DNA of 64,000 nucleotides from Pelobacter sp. (GTDB taxonomy: Bacteria > Desulfobacterota > Desulfuromonadia > Geobacterales > Pseudopelobacteraceae), in the NCBI GenBank assembly GCA_030824515.1, contig JAVBXN010000021.1, positions 62,001-126,000 of the forward strand, read 5' to 3'. This document shows, piece by piece, positions 46,361 to 55,798 of this stretch; position 1 is the first letter of the stretch, and every line of letters begins with the position of its first letter. Made by a program: the position numbers and the translations under genes. Below the pieces are notes generated by a model. That model did not search any database. It was not told the origin of the DNA and saw only the letters and a program-made list of their open reading frames with translations.

Positions 46361-47104
46361 CTACGGACCGTTGATCCCCTTGGTGGTGGTGCGGATGAAG
46401 CCCTTTACAAACGGGTTTTCGCTGTTCTTTATCTCCCTGGGTGTTCCGACCTCGACAATGCGCCCCTGGTGCATCATGGCAATCCGGTCGGACAGGTACA
46501 GGGCAAAATTAAGATCGTGGGTAACTATGATCGTGGTGGTGCTGGCACGACTGCGCAGCGAAACAATTGTTTCAGCCAGTTCATCGGTGGTCACCGGGTC
46601 CAGTTCGGCGGTCGGCTCGTCATACAGCACCAGATCCGGTTCCATGGCCAGAGACCGCGCAATGGCAACCCGTTTTTTCATGCCTCCGGAAAGCTCTGAT
46701 GTCCGCAGTTCGTCTTTTCCTTCCAACCCGACAATCGCCAGCTTTTCAGAAATGATTTCAAGAATGCGCTGCTCCGGATAAACCCTGTGTTCACGGAGCC
46801 AGAGGCCGATATTTTCACCGACTGTCAATGAATTGAAAAGAGCCGAAGATTGAAACACCATGCTGCTACGGTAACTGCGCGGAAGCTTTCCATACGGCTC
46901 TTCATTAATTAGAATCCGGCCACTGTCGGCTGTCTCCAGACCGATTATGTGTCGCAGCAGTATGCTTTTGCCGGTACCGGAAGGGCCGATAATGGAAAAT
47001 GTTTCTCCCGCCCGGACTTCCAGGTCCACATCCTTGAGCACATGATTGCCGCCGAATGATTTATTCAGTTTTTCAATACAAACAGTAACGCCGTGTGGTT
47101 GCAT
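46361..47104 (-). CDS. MlaF-like ABC transporter ATPase
   Basis: A 247-residue ATPase with Walker A GPSGTGKS, Q-loop VFQSSALFNSLTVGENI, signature LSGGMKKRVAIARSLA, Walker B LVLYDEPTAELDP and H-loop VTHDLNFA. The FQSSALFNSLTVxENI and GGMKKRV wording is typical of the MlaF/TtgK2 branch that powers MCE-type lipid transport. No MlaE permease or MlaD-like MCE protein is encoded beside it, so its partners are elsewhere. It is 18 bp upstream of the decaheme cytochrome gene. Confidence 0.88.
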   Translation of the reverse strand: MQPHGVTVCIEKLNKSFGGNHVLKDVDLEVRAGETFSIIGPSGTGKSILLRHIIGLETADSGRILINEEPYGKLPRSYRSSMVFQSSALFNSLTVGENIGLWLREHRVYPEQRILEIISEKLAIVGLEGKDELRTSELSGGMKKRVAIARSLAMEPDLVLYDEPTAELDPVTTDELAETIVSLRSRASTTTIIVTHDLNFALYLSDRIAMMHQGRIVEVGTPREIKNSENPFVKGFIRTTTKGINGP

Positions 47105-47149
47105 TATTTATTCCAGTTTTACATGCGCGCTAATTTGTCTCGATTAATT

Positions 47150-47599
47150 TCAAAACAGGTACCAGGAACGGTTGGTGAAGTATTCCCGATGTTTATAAAT
47201 AAAGCCGGAAAGCAGGAGTATAGCGACCATTACCGATATGTTGCTCATCATTATTCCCTGGGGATCGACCTTGTCGCCGACCAGTTTCTCAAGCTCGGCG
47301 GATGTAATCCAGAAAAGGTTTGTCAGTGTATTCACCAGTTCAAAGGCGTTATAACCGAGCAGCAGGTACCATGTCAGGGTCTGGCGCTTCATCAGCCCCA
47401 GAAAGAGGTAGAGGCAGATCAGGCTATCGACGAATACCAGCGCTTCGGCGACTCTTCCCTGGTAGATGGTCCCGAAAAAGGGGAACGGATGCCCGAATGT
47501 TGACATGGTCAACAGGAAAAAGAACAGATACAGCCCCCCCAGAAGCACCATCCCCAGAGGTCGGCGGTGTTCATGCTCGTCGTTTTCGATTTCCGTCAT
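47150..47599 (-). CDS. Four-helix membrane protein of unknown function
   Basis: A 149-residue membrane protein. A charged N-terminus (TEIENDEHEHRRP) precedes four predicted helices: about 17-36, 48-70, 78-98 and 117-137, ending KHREYFTNRSWYLF. No motif I recognise. It lies 45 bp before the MlaF-like ATPase gene and 25 bp after a tiny membrane ORF, on the same strand. Confidence 0.72.
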   Translation of the reverse strand: MTEIENDEHEHRRPLGMVLLGGLYLFFFLLTMSTFGHPFPFFGTIYQGRVAEALVFVDSLICLYLFLGLMKRQTLTWYLLLGYNAFELVNTLTNLFWITSAELEKLVGDKVDPQGIMMSNISVMVAILLLSGFIYKHREYFTNRSWYLF

Positions 47600-47624
47600 G
47601 GAATCCTCGCGTATCCGGCATTAT

Positions 47625-47729
47625 TCACGATTGCTTTTTCTTGCGCATGTCGCTTACAGCTACACATAAAAAAATGACCACCAGCACGCCGCCGCAGAAA
47701 ATCCAGTCAGCCAGGCTGAATCCGAACAT
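47625..47729 (-). CDS. 34-residue single-helix membrane protein
   Basis: A small ORF with ATG at 47729, stop at 47625. It has a strong ribosome site, AAAAGGAG seven bases before the ATG. The product begins MFGFSLADWIFCGGVLVVIF, one membrane helix, and ends in the basic tail SDMRKKKQS, predicting an N-out/C-in or small accessory subunit topology. It fits exactly between the TPR gene stop (47732) and the four-helix gene, with no other explanation for the gap. Function unknown; small membrane peptides often stabilise a larger transporter or sensor. Confidence 0.65.
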   Translation of the reverse strand: MFGFSLADWIFCGGVLVVIFLCVAVSDMRKKKQS

Positions 47730-47731
47730 GC

Positions 47732-48640
47732 TCAACTCCTTTTAAAAGCTTGCGCCGCTTGATCCATCAGGCCGATTTTCTGATAGCAGCTCCCCAGCAG
47801 ATAGTTAATCTCGTTCAGCGGAAACTGCTCCGCAAAAATGGTGTCGGACAGGACATCCTCGATAATTGCGACCGCTTCGTCGTTTTGTCCGGCATGCTGC
47901 GCTTCGACCGCTACGGCCAGTGCCGTCAGATAATCCAGCGGGGGGACCATGGGCAGTTTGCCTGCCAGAATGCCCGCGATCCTGGATTCCACCCGCGCCC
48001 GCTCGGACGGTTCGAATTGCGACAACGCCCCGCTCCAGATCTCTGCCGCCTGTTGATAGCGTCCAAGCACATAGAGCGCTTCTCCATACTCATAGATCGC
48101 ATTCCGGTCGTCAGGATTCAGTTCCAATGATTTTTTGAGAAATTTTTCAGCGTTGTACCAGCTGGAGACAGCTTGATGCAAGGTCGAAATACGGGTGCCC
48201 TTGTCCGTGAAGGTGCGGGCTATCTCCAGGGGCAGCCCGGCGTTGGTCGGATCGAACAGGGTCATGATCTTCAAAAAGTTGATTTTGCGGTCCAGGTAAG
48301 GAGTGTCCACCTCCTTTGCATCCAGCATTATGATCTGACCGCCAAGGTCGGAAACGATGTGCGGATAAGCCTCTTTCAGCAGCCCGGCGTAATCGGTCGC
48401 AAAAGCACATTCCGGATTCTGGCGCAAGGCATGGTAGACTCCGCGCCCCACCATGTCGTAATCCGGTGATCCACAGGTTTCCGCCACCGGGTAATCTTCA
48501 TCAATCAGCGGAATGGGAGGCCTGCCTTCCCATGCAATATCAACCAGTCCGTCCCTGCCGGTCAGGACATAGCCGGCTGGAGGAGTAAAATAGCGAATGC
48601 CGTCAAGCGGCGTTGGTGCAACCTGTTTGCTGTCGTTCAT
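47732..48640 (-). CDS. TPR-repeat protein
   Basis: A 302-residue soluble protein. The N-terminal 115 residues are an unassigned domain (PPAGYVLTGRDGLVDIAWEGRPPIP, GGQIIMLDAKEVDTPYLDRKI); residues about 120-300 are tetratricopeptide-like helices (AEKFLKKSLELNPDDRNAIYEYGEALYVLGRYQQAAEIW). Start overlaps the preceding gene stop by 4 bp. Probably an interaction partner of the neighbouring gene products. Confidence 0.78.
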   Translation of the reverse strand: MNDSKQVAPTPLDGIRYFTPPAGYVLTGRDGLVDIAWEGRPPIPLIDEDYPVAETCGSPDYDMVGRGVYHALRQNPECAFATDYAGLLKEAYPHIVSDLGGQIIMLDAKEVDTPYLDRKINFLKIMTLFDPTNAGLPLEIARTFTDKGTRISTLHQAVSSWYNAEKFLKKSLELNPDDRNAIYEYGEALYVLGRYQQAAEIWSGALSQFEPSERARVESRIAGILAGKLPMVPPLDYLTALAVAVEAQHAGQNDEAVAIIEDVLSDTIFAEQFPLNEINYLLGSCYQKIGLMDQAAQAFKRS

Positions 48641-49479
48641 CGTTTCTCCTGTTCTCTGTCCGGAAACATTTCCACTCCGGCGTTCACGCCGATTACCTTG
48701 TAAATCTGCACATCATCCCATGGTTCATCCATGATGCCGTCATGAATGGCCCAGCTCCTGCCCCGTACCGTACGCTCCATACCCGGCATGCGGAAAGGCG
48801 TGGAACCGTCCAGGCGTTTATAGTAGCGCCCCTCCGGCCGGAACTCCCGGTCAATCTCCCGCATCAGCCGCTTACCGCGCAGATAGTCGAAACCATACTT
48901 TTCATAACGGATGGCGTTGTCATAGGAAAGCGGTTCAGCCACGATCATCTCTATTCCCAGAGCATCGGTAAAACGCTCCAGCAAGGGAAAAAAATCGGAA
49001 AACAGCTGCAGGCCGCGCCTGGTCTGGTTCGGGAACAGTCCAGCCCGCATCGAACGCAATTCTTCGGCAATATTACGGCCATGCGAAGCGAACCAGTTGA
49101 TTTTCCCATGTTCATCCACATCGACATCAAAGCGCGGCGCCGACGGATCGCAGATAACACAGAAACATAGTTCCAGTTGATGGAACTGTGTATCGGCCAG
49201 CTCAAGAAAAAAAACCGTGTCACTGTCGTCCGGCCGTTTTCGCACTTCGATTCGCACCAGCGCCAGGCCTTGGGGGGCGATAAAGGTAACCAGCCGCTCC
49301 CCGGCGGCGTTACACAGTGAATCACCGTAAAGCCCCACCAGATGCCGAAGGCGCTCTGGCAGCAGGCCGGCATAAAGCTGTTCTTTTTCCGCCACCTTCA
49401 GGCGGTTGATTGCCCGAAGCGAGCGGAGCGGTGCTCCGCTGGCGTCCAACAGCTGACTATTTCCGGGTAATAGAGCCAT
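48637..49479 (-). CDS. Unknown protein between TPR and deacetylase genes
   Basis: About 280 residues from ATG 49479; the frame is open another 15 codons upstream. No motif is certain. The segment NAIRYEKYGFDYLRGKRLM recalls the C-terminal YEKxGF turn of GNAT acetyltransferases, and the middle is beta-rich (LVTFIAPQGLALVRIEVRKR, DTVFFLELAD). The start lies inside the deacetylase gene (23-bp overlap) and the end overlaps the TPR gene by 4 bp, so all three are co-translated. A deacetylase next to an acetyltransferase-like protein would resemble the acu arrangement, but this is speculation. Confidence 0.62.
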   Translation of the reverse strand: MALLPGNSQLLDASGAPLRSLRAINRLKVAEKEQLYAGLLPERLRHLVGLYGDSLCNAAGERLVTFIAPQGLALVRIEVRKRPDDSDTVFFLELADTQFHQLELCFCVICDPSAPRFDVDVDEHGKINWFASHGRNIAEELRSMRAGLFPNQTRRGLQLFSDFFPLLERFTDALGIEMIVAEPLSYDNAIRYEKYGFDYLRGKRLMREIDREFRPEGRYYKRLDGSTPFRMPGMERTVRGRSWAIHDGIMDEPWDDVQIYKVIGVNAGVEMFPDREQEKR

Positions 49480-50617
49480 ATCGACCAATAATACCTGGGA
49501 AAATGCTCTTTTTGATGCGGGCAATGCTTGTTTCCACGGCCGTCAGCGCCAGATTGCGGTCTTCTTCCGAGGCCCAGTGCATCGCATCCAGCAGGACACG
49601 ATTGGGATATCCCAGCGGCTTTATTCTGGACATGAAGGCTCCGGGCAGGCGGGGATTGAGCTGCCGGCCGTTCATCACCGCCCAGGCAATGGTCCAGGCG
49701 CGAGCCGTGTTCATAAGGTCGTACCCGCCTCCGCCAAGGGCCACCCAGGGTATTTTCAGCGCTTTCAGCTTACGCATGATGTAGCTGTAGCTGTGGGTGG
49801 TTATCTCCAGACGGGTGAGCGGGTCGGTGCGAAAAGTATCCGCTCCTATCTGGGTTACAATCACATCCGGGTCATAAGCCGCTATCAGCGGGTAGGCCAC
49901 TTCGTCGAAAGCCTTCATAAACAGGGCGTCGTCGGTGTGGGCTATCAACGGTACATTGACCGAATACCCCTTGCCGCGCCCCTCTCCGATCTCTTCCTCA
50001 AAACCGGTGCCCGGATAAAAGTAGATGCCGCTTTCATGCAACGATATGGTCAGCACCTGATCGCTGTCGTAAAAACCTTCCTGTACTCCGTCCCCGTGGT
50101 GGGCGTCGATATCCAGATAGACTACCCGGCGGCCGCGGGCAACCAGCCAGTTGATCGCCAGCACCGCATCGTTGATGTATGAAAAGCCCGATGCTCTGGC
50201 GCGGTGGGCATGGTGCCAGCCACCCGCCAGATTGAAGGCGATATCAAAGCCTTCCTCCTCCACCAACCGGACAGCCTCGAATGTTGCTCCTGCTCCCAGC
50301 GCGGCGCAATCGAACAGCCCCTTGAATACCGGACAATCCGCATCGCCCAGTCCGTATCTGAAATCAGCGCGCGGTTCGTCGGATGCACTGAATTCCCGAA
50401 GGCGCTCGATGTAGGCCGGATCGTGAAATGTCAGCAGCAGTTCGTCACTGATCGGCCCGCAACCTCGAATCTCCATATTTGGCAGATCAAGCAGTCCATA
50501 TGCGTCAAACAGGTCATATGCCAGCCGGTTGCGCTGCAGCTTGAACGGGTGTTCATCGCCGTAACTGAAATTGCCGAAAAGCGGCGAGTAAATCAAGGCT
50601 GTACGGCGGGGGCGCAT
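49457..50617 (-). CDS. Histone deacetylase/AcuC-family deacetylase
   Basis: A 386-residue zinc amidohydrolase of the arginase/deacetylase superfamily. Catalytic pair in GGWHHAHR, metal ligands in YLDIDAHHGDG and QIGADTF, and the active-site tyrosine region GGGGYD are intact. GDEHPFKLQRNRL near the N-terminus matches AcuC. ATG 50617 is chosen over an in-frame upstream start. AcuC-type enzymes deacetylate acetyl-CoA synthetase or polyamines; the substrate here is unknown. First gene of the long minus-strand run reaching to elbB. Confidence 0.92.
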   Translation of the reverse strand: MRPRRTALIYSPLFGNFSYGDEHPFKLQRNRLAYDLFDAYGLLDLPNMEIRGCGPISDELLLTFHDPAYIERLREFSASDEPRADFRYGLGDADCPVFKGLFDCAALGAGATFEAVRLVEEEGFDIAFNLAGGWHHAHRARASGFSYINDAVLAINWLVARGRRVVYLDIDAHHGDGVQEGFYDSDQVLTISLHESGIYFYPGTGFEEEIGEGRGKGYSVNVPLIAHTDDALFMKAFDEVAYPLIAAYDPDVIVTQIGADTFRTDPLTRLEITTHSYSYIMRKLKALKIPWVALGGGGYDLMNTARAWTIAWAVMNGRQLNPRLPGAFMSRIKPLGYPNRVLLDAMHWASEEDRNLALTAVETSIARIKKSIFPGIIGRYGSITRK

Positions 50618-50774
50618 ATGGCGTGCCTCATGGCGGCATATTCTGTGAGCCGGAAACATTTTTCCAGCCTTATTGCGAAAAAAAACATTCACGGCAAGCC
50701 GGGTTTTTCAGGATTGGGGGATAATGCACTATTTGGAGGGTCACGTCCAGAGTAAAGGCAATTTATCCGGAGGG

Positions 50775-51590
50775 TTATGCGTAGAAGGACAGGGACCGGA
50801 ATGCTTCGGCAGCAGCAGGATCTTTCGGTGAAGTTCCTGTTTTTGCCGGAGGTGCGGCGCTTGAAGTGTTTGCAGGCGAAACTTCAGAAGAGGATGGTAC
50901 TCCTGTGGAAGGTTCGCCGGTTCCGGTTGCTGCCGCTGCGGTCGCCTCCTGCCGGGCCTGTTGCTGCTGGGTGGAGGCCTGTGCGGCAACGGCGCGGTCC
51001 TGGGGTGACGGGTCGGCAGGGGCCAATGCAGCCCGGATGACCTGCTGCATACGGCTGATGGTCTCCTGTGGGGTTTTGCCGGGAGAGACCTCGATCGGCA
51101 CTTCACCGCCGGTGACATAACTCCTGCCGTCGGGGCCGCGGGTATAGGTATAGGAAACCGGTCCGGTCATCGTGCCCCCGGCCGATTTGTGGGCGGCCTC
51201 GTGGGCCTTGACCTTTGCTTCGATCGACTTGAGCCGGGCGATTTCTGCCTGAACCTGCGCATCCTGTTCCTGGTCACTACCGCCGGCGGTTGCGAGAGGA
51301 GTTCCGGTGACATTCTTCTCACCGCTTCCGCTCGGAGATCCTTTAGAGTCTGCGGCAGCAGCTGTAATGTCTCCGCCAGATTTTTGTGACGATGGCGAAT
51401 ATGGAGTGAACTCCGACGCACCTGAGACGGAGTGTTGAAATCCCTGCTGCCGGCCGGATTGTTCGGAATAACCCCAAGACGGACGCCCGGCGCCGCTGTT
51501 GACGACGCCGACTTCGCCCTCCCGCATCAGTCGAGCCGCATAGCCGGATCGATCCGGCGAAGAAGCATATGTGGAGGAGATGGCTTCCAT
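50775..51590 (-). CDS. CJM1_0395/SprA-family putative metalloprotease
   Basis: A 271-residue soluble protein. Long low-complexity Ser/Gly/Ala/Gln-rich ends flank a conserved core, residues about 110-205: LKSIEAKVKAHEAAHKSAGG (HExxH), YTYTRGPDGRSYVTGGEVPIE, ETISRMQQVIRAALAPADPSPQDRAVAAQAS. This core is diagnostic of the SprA-related/CJM1_0395 putative metalloprotease family. No signal peptide. Protease activity is predicted, not shown. Monocistronic by spacing. Confidence 0.88.
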   Translation of the reverse strand: MEAISSTYASSPDRSGYAARLMREGEVGVVNSGAGRPSWGYSEQSGRQQGFQHSVSGASEFTPYSPSSQKSGGDITAAAADSKGSPSGSGEKNVTGTPLATAGGSDQEQDAQVQAEIARLKSIEAKVKAHEAAHKSAGGTMTGPVSYTYTRGPDGRSYVTGGEVPIEVSPGKTPQETISRMQQVIRAALAPADPSPQDRAVAAQASTQQQQARQEATAAAATGTGEPSTGVPSSSEVSPANTSSAAPPAKTGTSPKDPAAAEAFRSLSFYA

Positions 51591-51769
51591 CAGTTACCCC
51601 AAGTTTCCCTGCTTAGCCAATTGAGTATACTAAATCGATATCATGTCAGGCAACAGGAATTTTATCGCATATCCGGTATGATAGCGAATATCCCGGAACA
51701 GGTGCGGGGCCAGCGGAAATTTACGCAGGCCCCGCATGGTGACGCTACCGGCATGTTACCGGGCTGGAA

Positions 51770-53485
51770 TTACATCCTGAACTGGGCCACGATCCGCTTC
51801 AGCTCCTCGGCCATTCTGGCCAGCTGGCTGGCGGCTCCGGCGGTATCCTGCGAACTGTGCGAAGCACTGCTGACAACCCCGGTGATCTCGTGCATGCTCT
51901 TGCTGATCTCGTTGGTGGTTGCCGTCTGCTGCTCGGCCGCTGTAGCAATCTGGTTGATCTGGCTGGTCACGTCGCCAACCTGGCTGAGGATCTCTTCCAG
52001 CGCCTTGCCTGAGCGGGCCGCATCCTCGGTGCCGCGTTCAACCTCGTGGACACCTTCCTCCATCGCGGCAACCGCGGACTTGGTCTCCTGCTGAATGGCC
52101 TTGATCATTTCACCGATCTCGCGAGTAGCCTTGGTGGTACGTTCGGCCAAGGCGCGCACTTCATCGGCAACAACCGCAAAACCCCGGCCCTGTTCACCGG
52201 CCCGGGCCGCTTCGATGGCCGCATTGAGCGCCAGCAGGTTGGTCTGGTCGGCAATATCCTCGATGGTTCCGACAATGTTGCCGATCTGTTCCGAACGGGA
52301 GCCGAGTGACTCAACCGTTTTGGCGCTCTGCTGAACCTTGACCGCAATACGCTGAATGCTTTGAACCGCATTGCTGACAACTTCCGAACCGCTCATGGCG
52401 GTCTGTGTTGCCCGGTGGGATATTTCAACGGTCCGGATGCAGTTCTGGGCGATCTCCGCCGATGTGGCCGCCATCTCCTCGCAGGCGATAGCCACCGAGG
52501 TTGATTGCGAAGCTGCCTTTTCCGTGCCGCCGGCGATCGTGGCAGCGGTCATGTTGAGATGCTCTGCCGACGAAGCCACCTCAATCGCGTTATTGTTGAT
52601 ACGGGTAACGATCTCTTTCAGATTGTCCAAAAAGTTGTTGAAAGAACGTGCCAGTGACCCGGTTTCATCATCTCGTTCGACTTTCAGCCGCTTGGTCAGA
52701 TCCCCGCCGCCACTGGACATCTCTTCCAGGCTTGCATCAACATAACCAAGGGTTTTAGTGATACCCCGGCTGATCACAAAACAGAGCGTCAACATGAACA
52801 CGGCAAAAACGATGTTCAAACTGACCAGAATCCATTTGACGGTATTCACGTCTTTTGTAACGTCATCAATATAGATACCACTCCCCAAAACCCAGCCCCA
52901 GGGTTCGAACTTCTGGACATAGGAGAGCTTGGTATACAGTTCGCTGGTCGTACCGCCACCCGCCTTGGGCTTGGGCCATTCATAGTTGACGAATCCCAGG
53001 CCGGCCCGTTCAACCACCTCGTTGAAGGTTACAAACAGGTTCTTATTGTCGATTTTCTGTACGGCGCCGGTCAGTCCGTCACTCATCGTGGTGGCCTTGT
53101 TGAACTTGGGATCATCCAGCACCTTGCCGTCCAGCGCCGGCACGGTCGGATGCATGATCATCTTCGGCACCGGCTTTCCCAGGTCATTGATCCAGACATA
53201 CTCCTTTTTTTCGTAACGCAACTTCGAGATACGCGCAGCGGCATCTTTCTGGGCCTGTTCCAGTGGCAACCGACCGGCCTTCACCTCCGCATCCTGAAAG
53301 TCGAGAATACCCATGGCTACTTCGACGATATGCCGGGTGGCATCTTTTTTTTCTCTGATGATTCTGGATTCGATCAACGGCAGCAGGTATGTAAACAAGC
53401 CGATCATCATTACAGCGACACTGATGACCGAGATGGACATGATCTTGTACTGAATGCGCCAGTTTTTGAATTGGGTGATTTGCAT
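51770..53485 (-). CDS. Methyl-accepting chemotaxis protein with sCache_2 sensor
   Basis: A 571-residue chemoreceptor. ATG 53485 follows AAAGGAGA. TM1 at about 13-35, a periplasmic single-Cache domain ([24 protein letters not shown], then [12 protein letters not shown]), TM2 near 195-215, HAMP, and a cytoplasmic hairpin [20 protein letters not shown]. No pentapeptide tether at the C-terminus (ends IVAQFRM). sCache_2 sensors bind small carboxylates; the ligand is unknown. It lies downstream of a stand-alone cheB and a receiver on the same strand. Confidence 0.93.
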   Translation of the reverse strand: MQITQFKNWRIQYKIMSISVISVAVMMIGLFTYLLPLIESRIIREKKDATRHIVEVAMGILDFQDAEVKAGRLPLEQAQKDAAARISKLRYEKKEYVWINDLGKPVPKMIMHPTVPALDGKVLDDPKFNKATTMSDGLTGAVQKIDNKNLFVTFNEVVERAGLGFVNYEWPKPKAGGGTTSELYTKLSYVQKFEPWGWVLGSGIYIDDVTKDVNTVKWILVSLNIVFAVFMLTLCFVISRGITKTLGYVDASLEEMSSGGGDLTKRLKVERDDETGSLARSFNNFLDNLKEIVTRINNNAIEVASSAEHLNMTAATIAGGTEKAASQSTSVAIACEEMAATSAEIAQNCIRTVEISHRATQTAMSGSEVVSNAVQSIQRIAVKVQQSAKTVESLGSRSEQIGNIVGTIEDIADQTNLLALNAAIEAARAGEQGRGFAVVADEVRALAERTTKATREIGEMIKAIQQETKSAVAAMEEGVHEVERGTEDAARSGKALEEILSQVGDVTSQINQIATAAEQQTATTNEISKSMHEITGVVSSASHSSQDTAGAASQLARMAEELKRIVAQFRM

Positions 53486-53513
53486 GTTGTGTCTCCTTTG
53501 GGCGGTCTGGGAA

Positions 53514-54077
53514 TTATCCAAAAAGTGTAACAAGTTTGTCGGCGATTTTTTCCGTACCTAGTATGAAATCGATCATACCTGTTTCGGCGGCCGCTTTGGG
53601 CATGCCGTAGATCACGCTGGTCTTCTGATCCTGGGCGATGGTAATTCCACCTAATTGTTTGATGTGCGAGATACCGGCCGCCCCGTCACTGCCCATGCCG
53701 GTCAGGATTACCCCGGCCACTCTTTGGCCGGCACATGAGACAAGTGATTTCATTGCCACATCTATCGAGGGGCGCACGGAATTGACCTTCTCGCCATCGG
53801 ACAGGTGAAAAGAGCGATTTCCCACCAGATGCAGGTGCAAGCCACCCGGAGCCAGAAAAATATTGCCGGGTTGCAGCGTCTGTCCCTCCCGCGCAAGCAT
53901 GACCGGCATCTTTGAGACCCTTGCAAGCGAGGTGACAAAGGCCTGGTCGATCAACGGAGTTATGTGTTGGACGATCACAACCGCCGCCTTCAATACCGGC
54001 AGACGCGGGAACAACTGCTCAAGAACCTTGAGGCCGCCGGTGGAAGCCCCGATCATGACAAGGTTACATTGCAGCAT
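53514..54077 (-). CDS. cheB: Stand-alone CheB methylesterase domain
   Basis: A 187-residue protein corresponding only to the catalytic half of CheB; the usual N-terminal receiver is absent. The Ser-His-Asp triad is visible: GASTGG, VQHI and GMGSDGAAG. It demethylates (or deamidates) receptor glutamyl residues. The upstream gene encodes a separate receiver protein, which may supply regulation in trans. Confidence 0.93.
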   Translation of the reverse strand: MLQCNLVMIGASTGGLKVLEQLFPRLPVLKAAVVIVQHITPLIDQAFVTSLARVSKMPVMLAREGQTLQPGNIFLAPGGLHLHLVGNRSFHLSDGEKVNSVRPSIDVAMKSLVSCAGQRVAGVILTGMGSDGAAGISHIKQLGGITIAQDQKTSVIYGMPKAAAETGMIDFILGTEKIADKLVTLFG

Positions 54078-54080
54078 CCG

Positions 54081-54509
54081 CTAGGCTCCGATCTGCATAC
54101 GATCCAGGAGTTTCAGGTACATCCGGATCGAGGCGATCAGTTCCGACGGTTCAAAGGGCTTGATGATATAATCAACCACGATCTCCTTGAGTCCTTCCAA
54201 GCGTTCGTCCGGGACATCCATTGCGGTCAGCATCGAAATGATGTTGCCCTGCATCAACCCCTCTTTATTCATCTCGCGGATCGTATCCCAGCCGTCTTTT
54301 CCGGGCATCATCACATCCATCAGGATTACGCCCCGAAACCCCTCCCGCAGAAGTCGCAGACAGTCGCCGGCACCGGCAACGATCAAAGCGCTAATCCCCT
54401 CGGAGTCGAGCAGTTCGTGCATCGTTTCCCGGATACATTCTTCGTCATCAACCACCATAACCCGTGGGAAATGGGAGTCAGAAGCTTTCAAAGGAACTGC
54501 TTCGGTCAT
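54081..54509 (-). CDS. Response regulator receiver protein
   Basis: A 142-residue receiver domain with no output: VMVVDDEECIRET, VILMDVMMPGKDGWD (phosphoacceptor Asp), MLTAMD and DYIIKPFEP. ATG 54509 behind GGGAGA is chosen. It is 3 bp upstream of cheB, suggesting it is the split-off receiver partner or a CheY for the adjacent chemoreceptor. Confidence 0.9.
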   Translation of the reverse strand: MTEAVPLKASDSHFPRVMVVDDEECIRETMHELLDSEGISALIVAGAGDCLRLLREGFRGVILMDVMMPGKDGWDTIREMNKEGLMQGNIISMLTAMDVPDERLEGLKEIVVDYIIKPFEPSELIASIRMYLKLLDRMQIGA

Positions 54510-54849
54510 TTTAAATCTCCCGCGGATATTCATAAAATAAGCAAGCTTTGTAAAAGGGGGTATAATATCAGAACCGCAATCAAATATCCGCACAAAAATG
54601 CGAGTAATAAACCATGGTTCTAATATAATCGGATATTTACTAAAAAAGCTGTATCAAGCTAAGCCCCCTCGACATGAAACGGCCGGTAATTGCCGTCCTG
54701 TCACATTTTTCAACAGGTCGATTTTTCTTTCAGGGTACACTATTCACGAAGTAGTAATTAATCTGCTGTCAAGCAGACCATTTTTAGTGTAAAAATATGA
54801 ATATTTATATTATCAAATAACAAGTTTGAATAGGGGCAATGGATAACAC
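54510..54849. other. 340-bp AT-rich intergenic region
   Basis: Between divergent receiver and LysR genes. Only notable structure is a perfect 6-bp inverted repeat TCTGCT-GTCA-AGCAGA at 54762-54777, followed by CCATTTTT, which could be an autoregulatory LysR site or a weak hairpin. No ORF is convincing. Confidence 0.55.
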
Positions 54850-55770
54850 ATGGAGTCCATCTATCTGAAAACACTGGTGGAAGTTGTAAGATCCGGCAGC
54901 ATTTCGAAAGCAGCCGACATTCTCTGCGTCACCCAACCGGCCGCTTCCCGACGCATCAAATTCATTGAAGAACAGTATGGCTACCCGCTTCTGGACCGCA
55001 GCGGACAGTCACTGGCATTGACCGATGCCGGCAAACTGGTATTCGAGAAAGCTCTCAAGCTGCTTGAAATCGAGCAGGAACTGCTTTCCGGCCTCAAGTC
55101 GATGAGGGATAACAAAAGCATCTCATTCATCTGTACGCCCACCTTCGGAATCATCCACCTGCCGTCGATCATGCGCGAATTCATGATGGAACATGCCGAC
55201 CTTGCCGACCTCTCGTTCATGTTCGACACACCCGCTAAAATTGTGGAGTCCCTGCGGGACGGCATGTATGACCTGGCAGTAATTGAGCATTGTGAAAGCG
55301 TTGATTTTTCTGACTTGACCACGCTTGATCTGCCGGGTGACGAGATGATCTTCGCCAGCGCTCCCGCGCTGGGGATACCTGCCGGTGACATCACCCTTTC
55401 CGAACTGTTTTCTTTTAATATATTCATACGCAAGGAAGGCTGCTGTTCGCGAACGCTTCTGGAAATCAACCTGCGCGCGATCGGCCGGGAACTTTCGGAT
55501 TTCAGGAGCTGCGTCGTGGTTGATGATCTTCTGATGATCGTCCGGGCCACACTTGGGGGACAAGGGATATCGTTCCTGCCCCGCGATCTTGTACAGGACC
55601 AGCTTGAAACCGGTCTGCTTCTTGAACACCGTATCGACGGATTCCGCCATCATCGCAATCGCAACCTTATCATCCATGCCGGTTGCTGCCGGAAACCCGA
55701 GTCCCCGATCAGCCACTTCATCGACATAATCACCAACCGCTTCGACTTGCCGGCTTACAAAACAGGCTGA
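54850..55770 (+). CDS. LysR-family transcriptional regulator
   Basis: A 306-residue regulator. The N-terminal helix-turn-helix (LVEVVRSGSISKAADILCVTQPAASRRIKFIEEQYG) is standard LTTR; the effector-binding half follows (FICTPTFGIIHLPSIMREF). CysB-like spacing suggests a sulfur or inorganic effector might be bound. It is followed by a strong terminator and then by a polysulfide-reductase-type operon on the same strand, which it may control. Confidence 0.92.
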   Translation: MESIYLKTLVEVVRSGSISKAADILCVTQPAASRRIKFIEEQYGYPLLDRSGQSLALTDAGKLVFEKALKLLEIEQELLSGLKSMRDNKSISFICTPTFGIIHLPSIMREFMMEHADLADLSFMFDTPAKIVESLRDGMYDLAVIEHCESVDFSDLTTLDLPGDEMIFASAPALGIPAGDITLSELFSFNIFIRKEGCCSRTLLEINLRAIGRELSDFRSCVVVDDLLMIVRATLGGQGISFLPRDLVQDQLETGLLLEHRIDGFRHHRNRNLIIHAGCCRKPESPISHFIDIITNRFDLPAYKTG

Positions 55771-55798
55771 CCAGCCCACGTACTTGCGGCTGGTTTAC

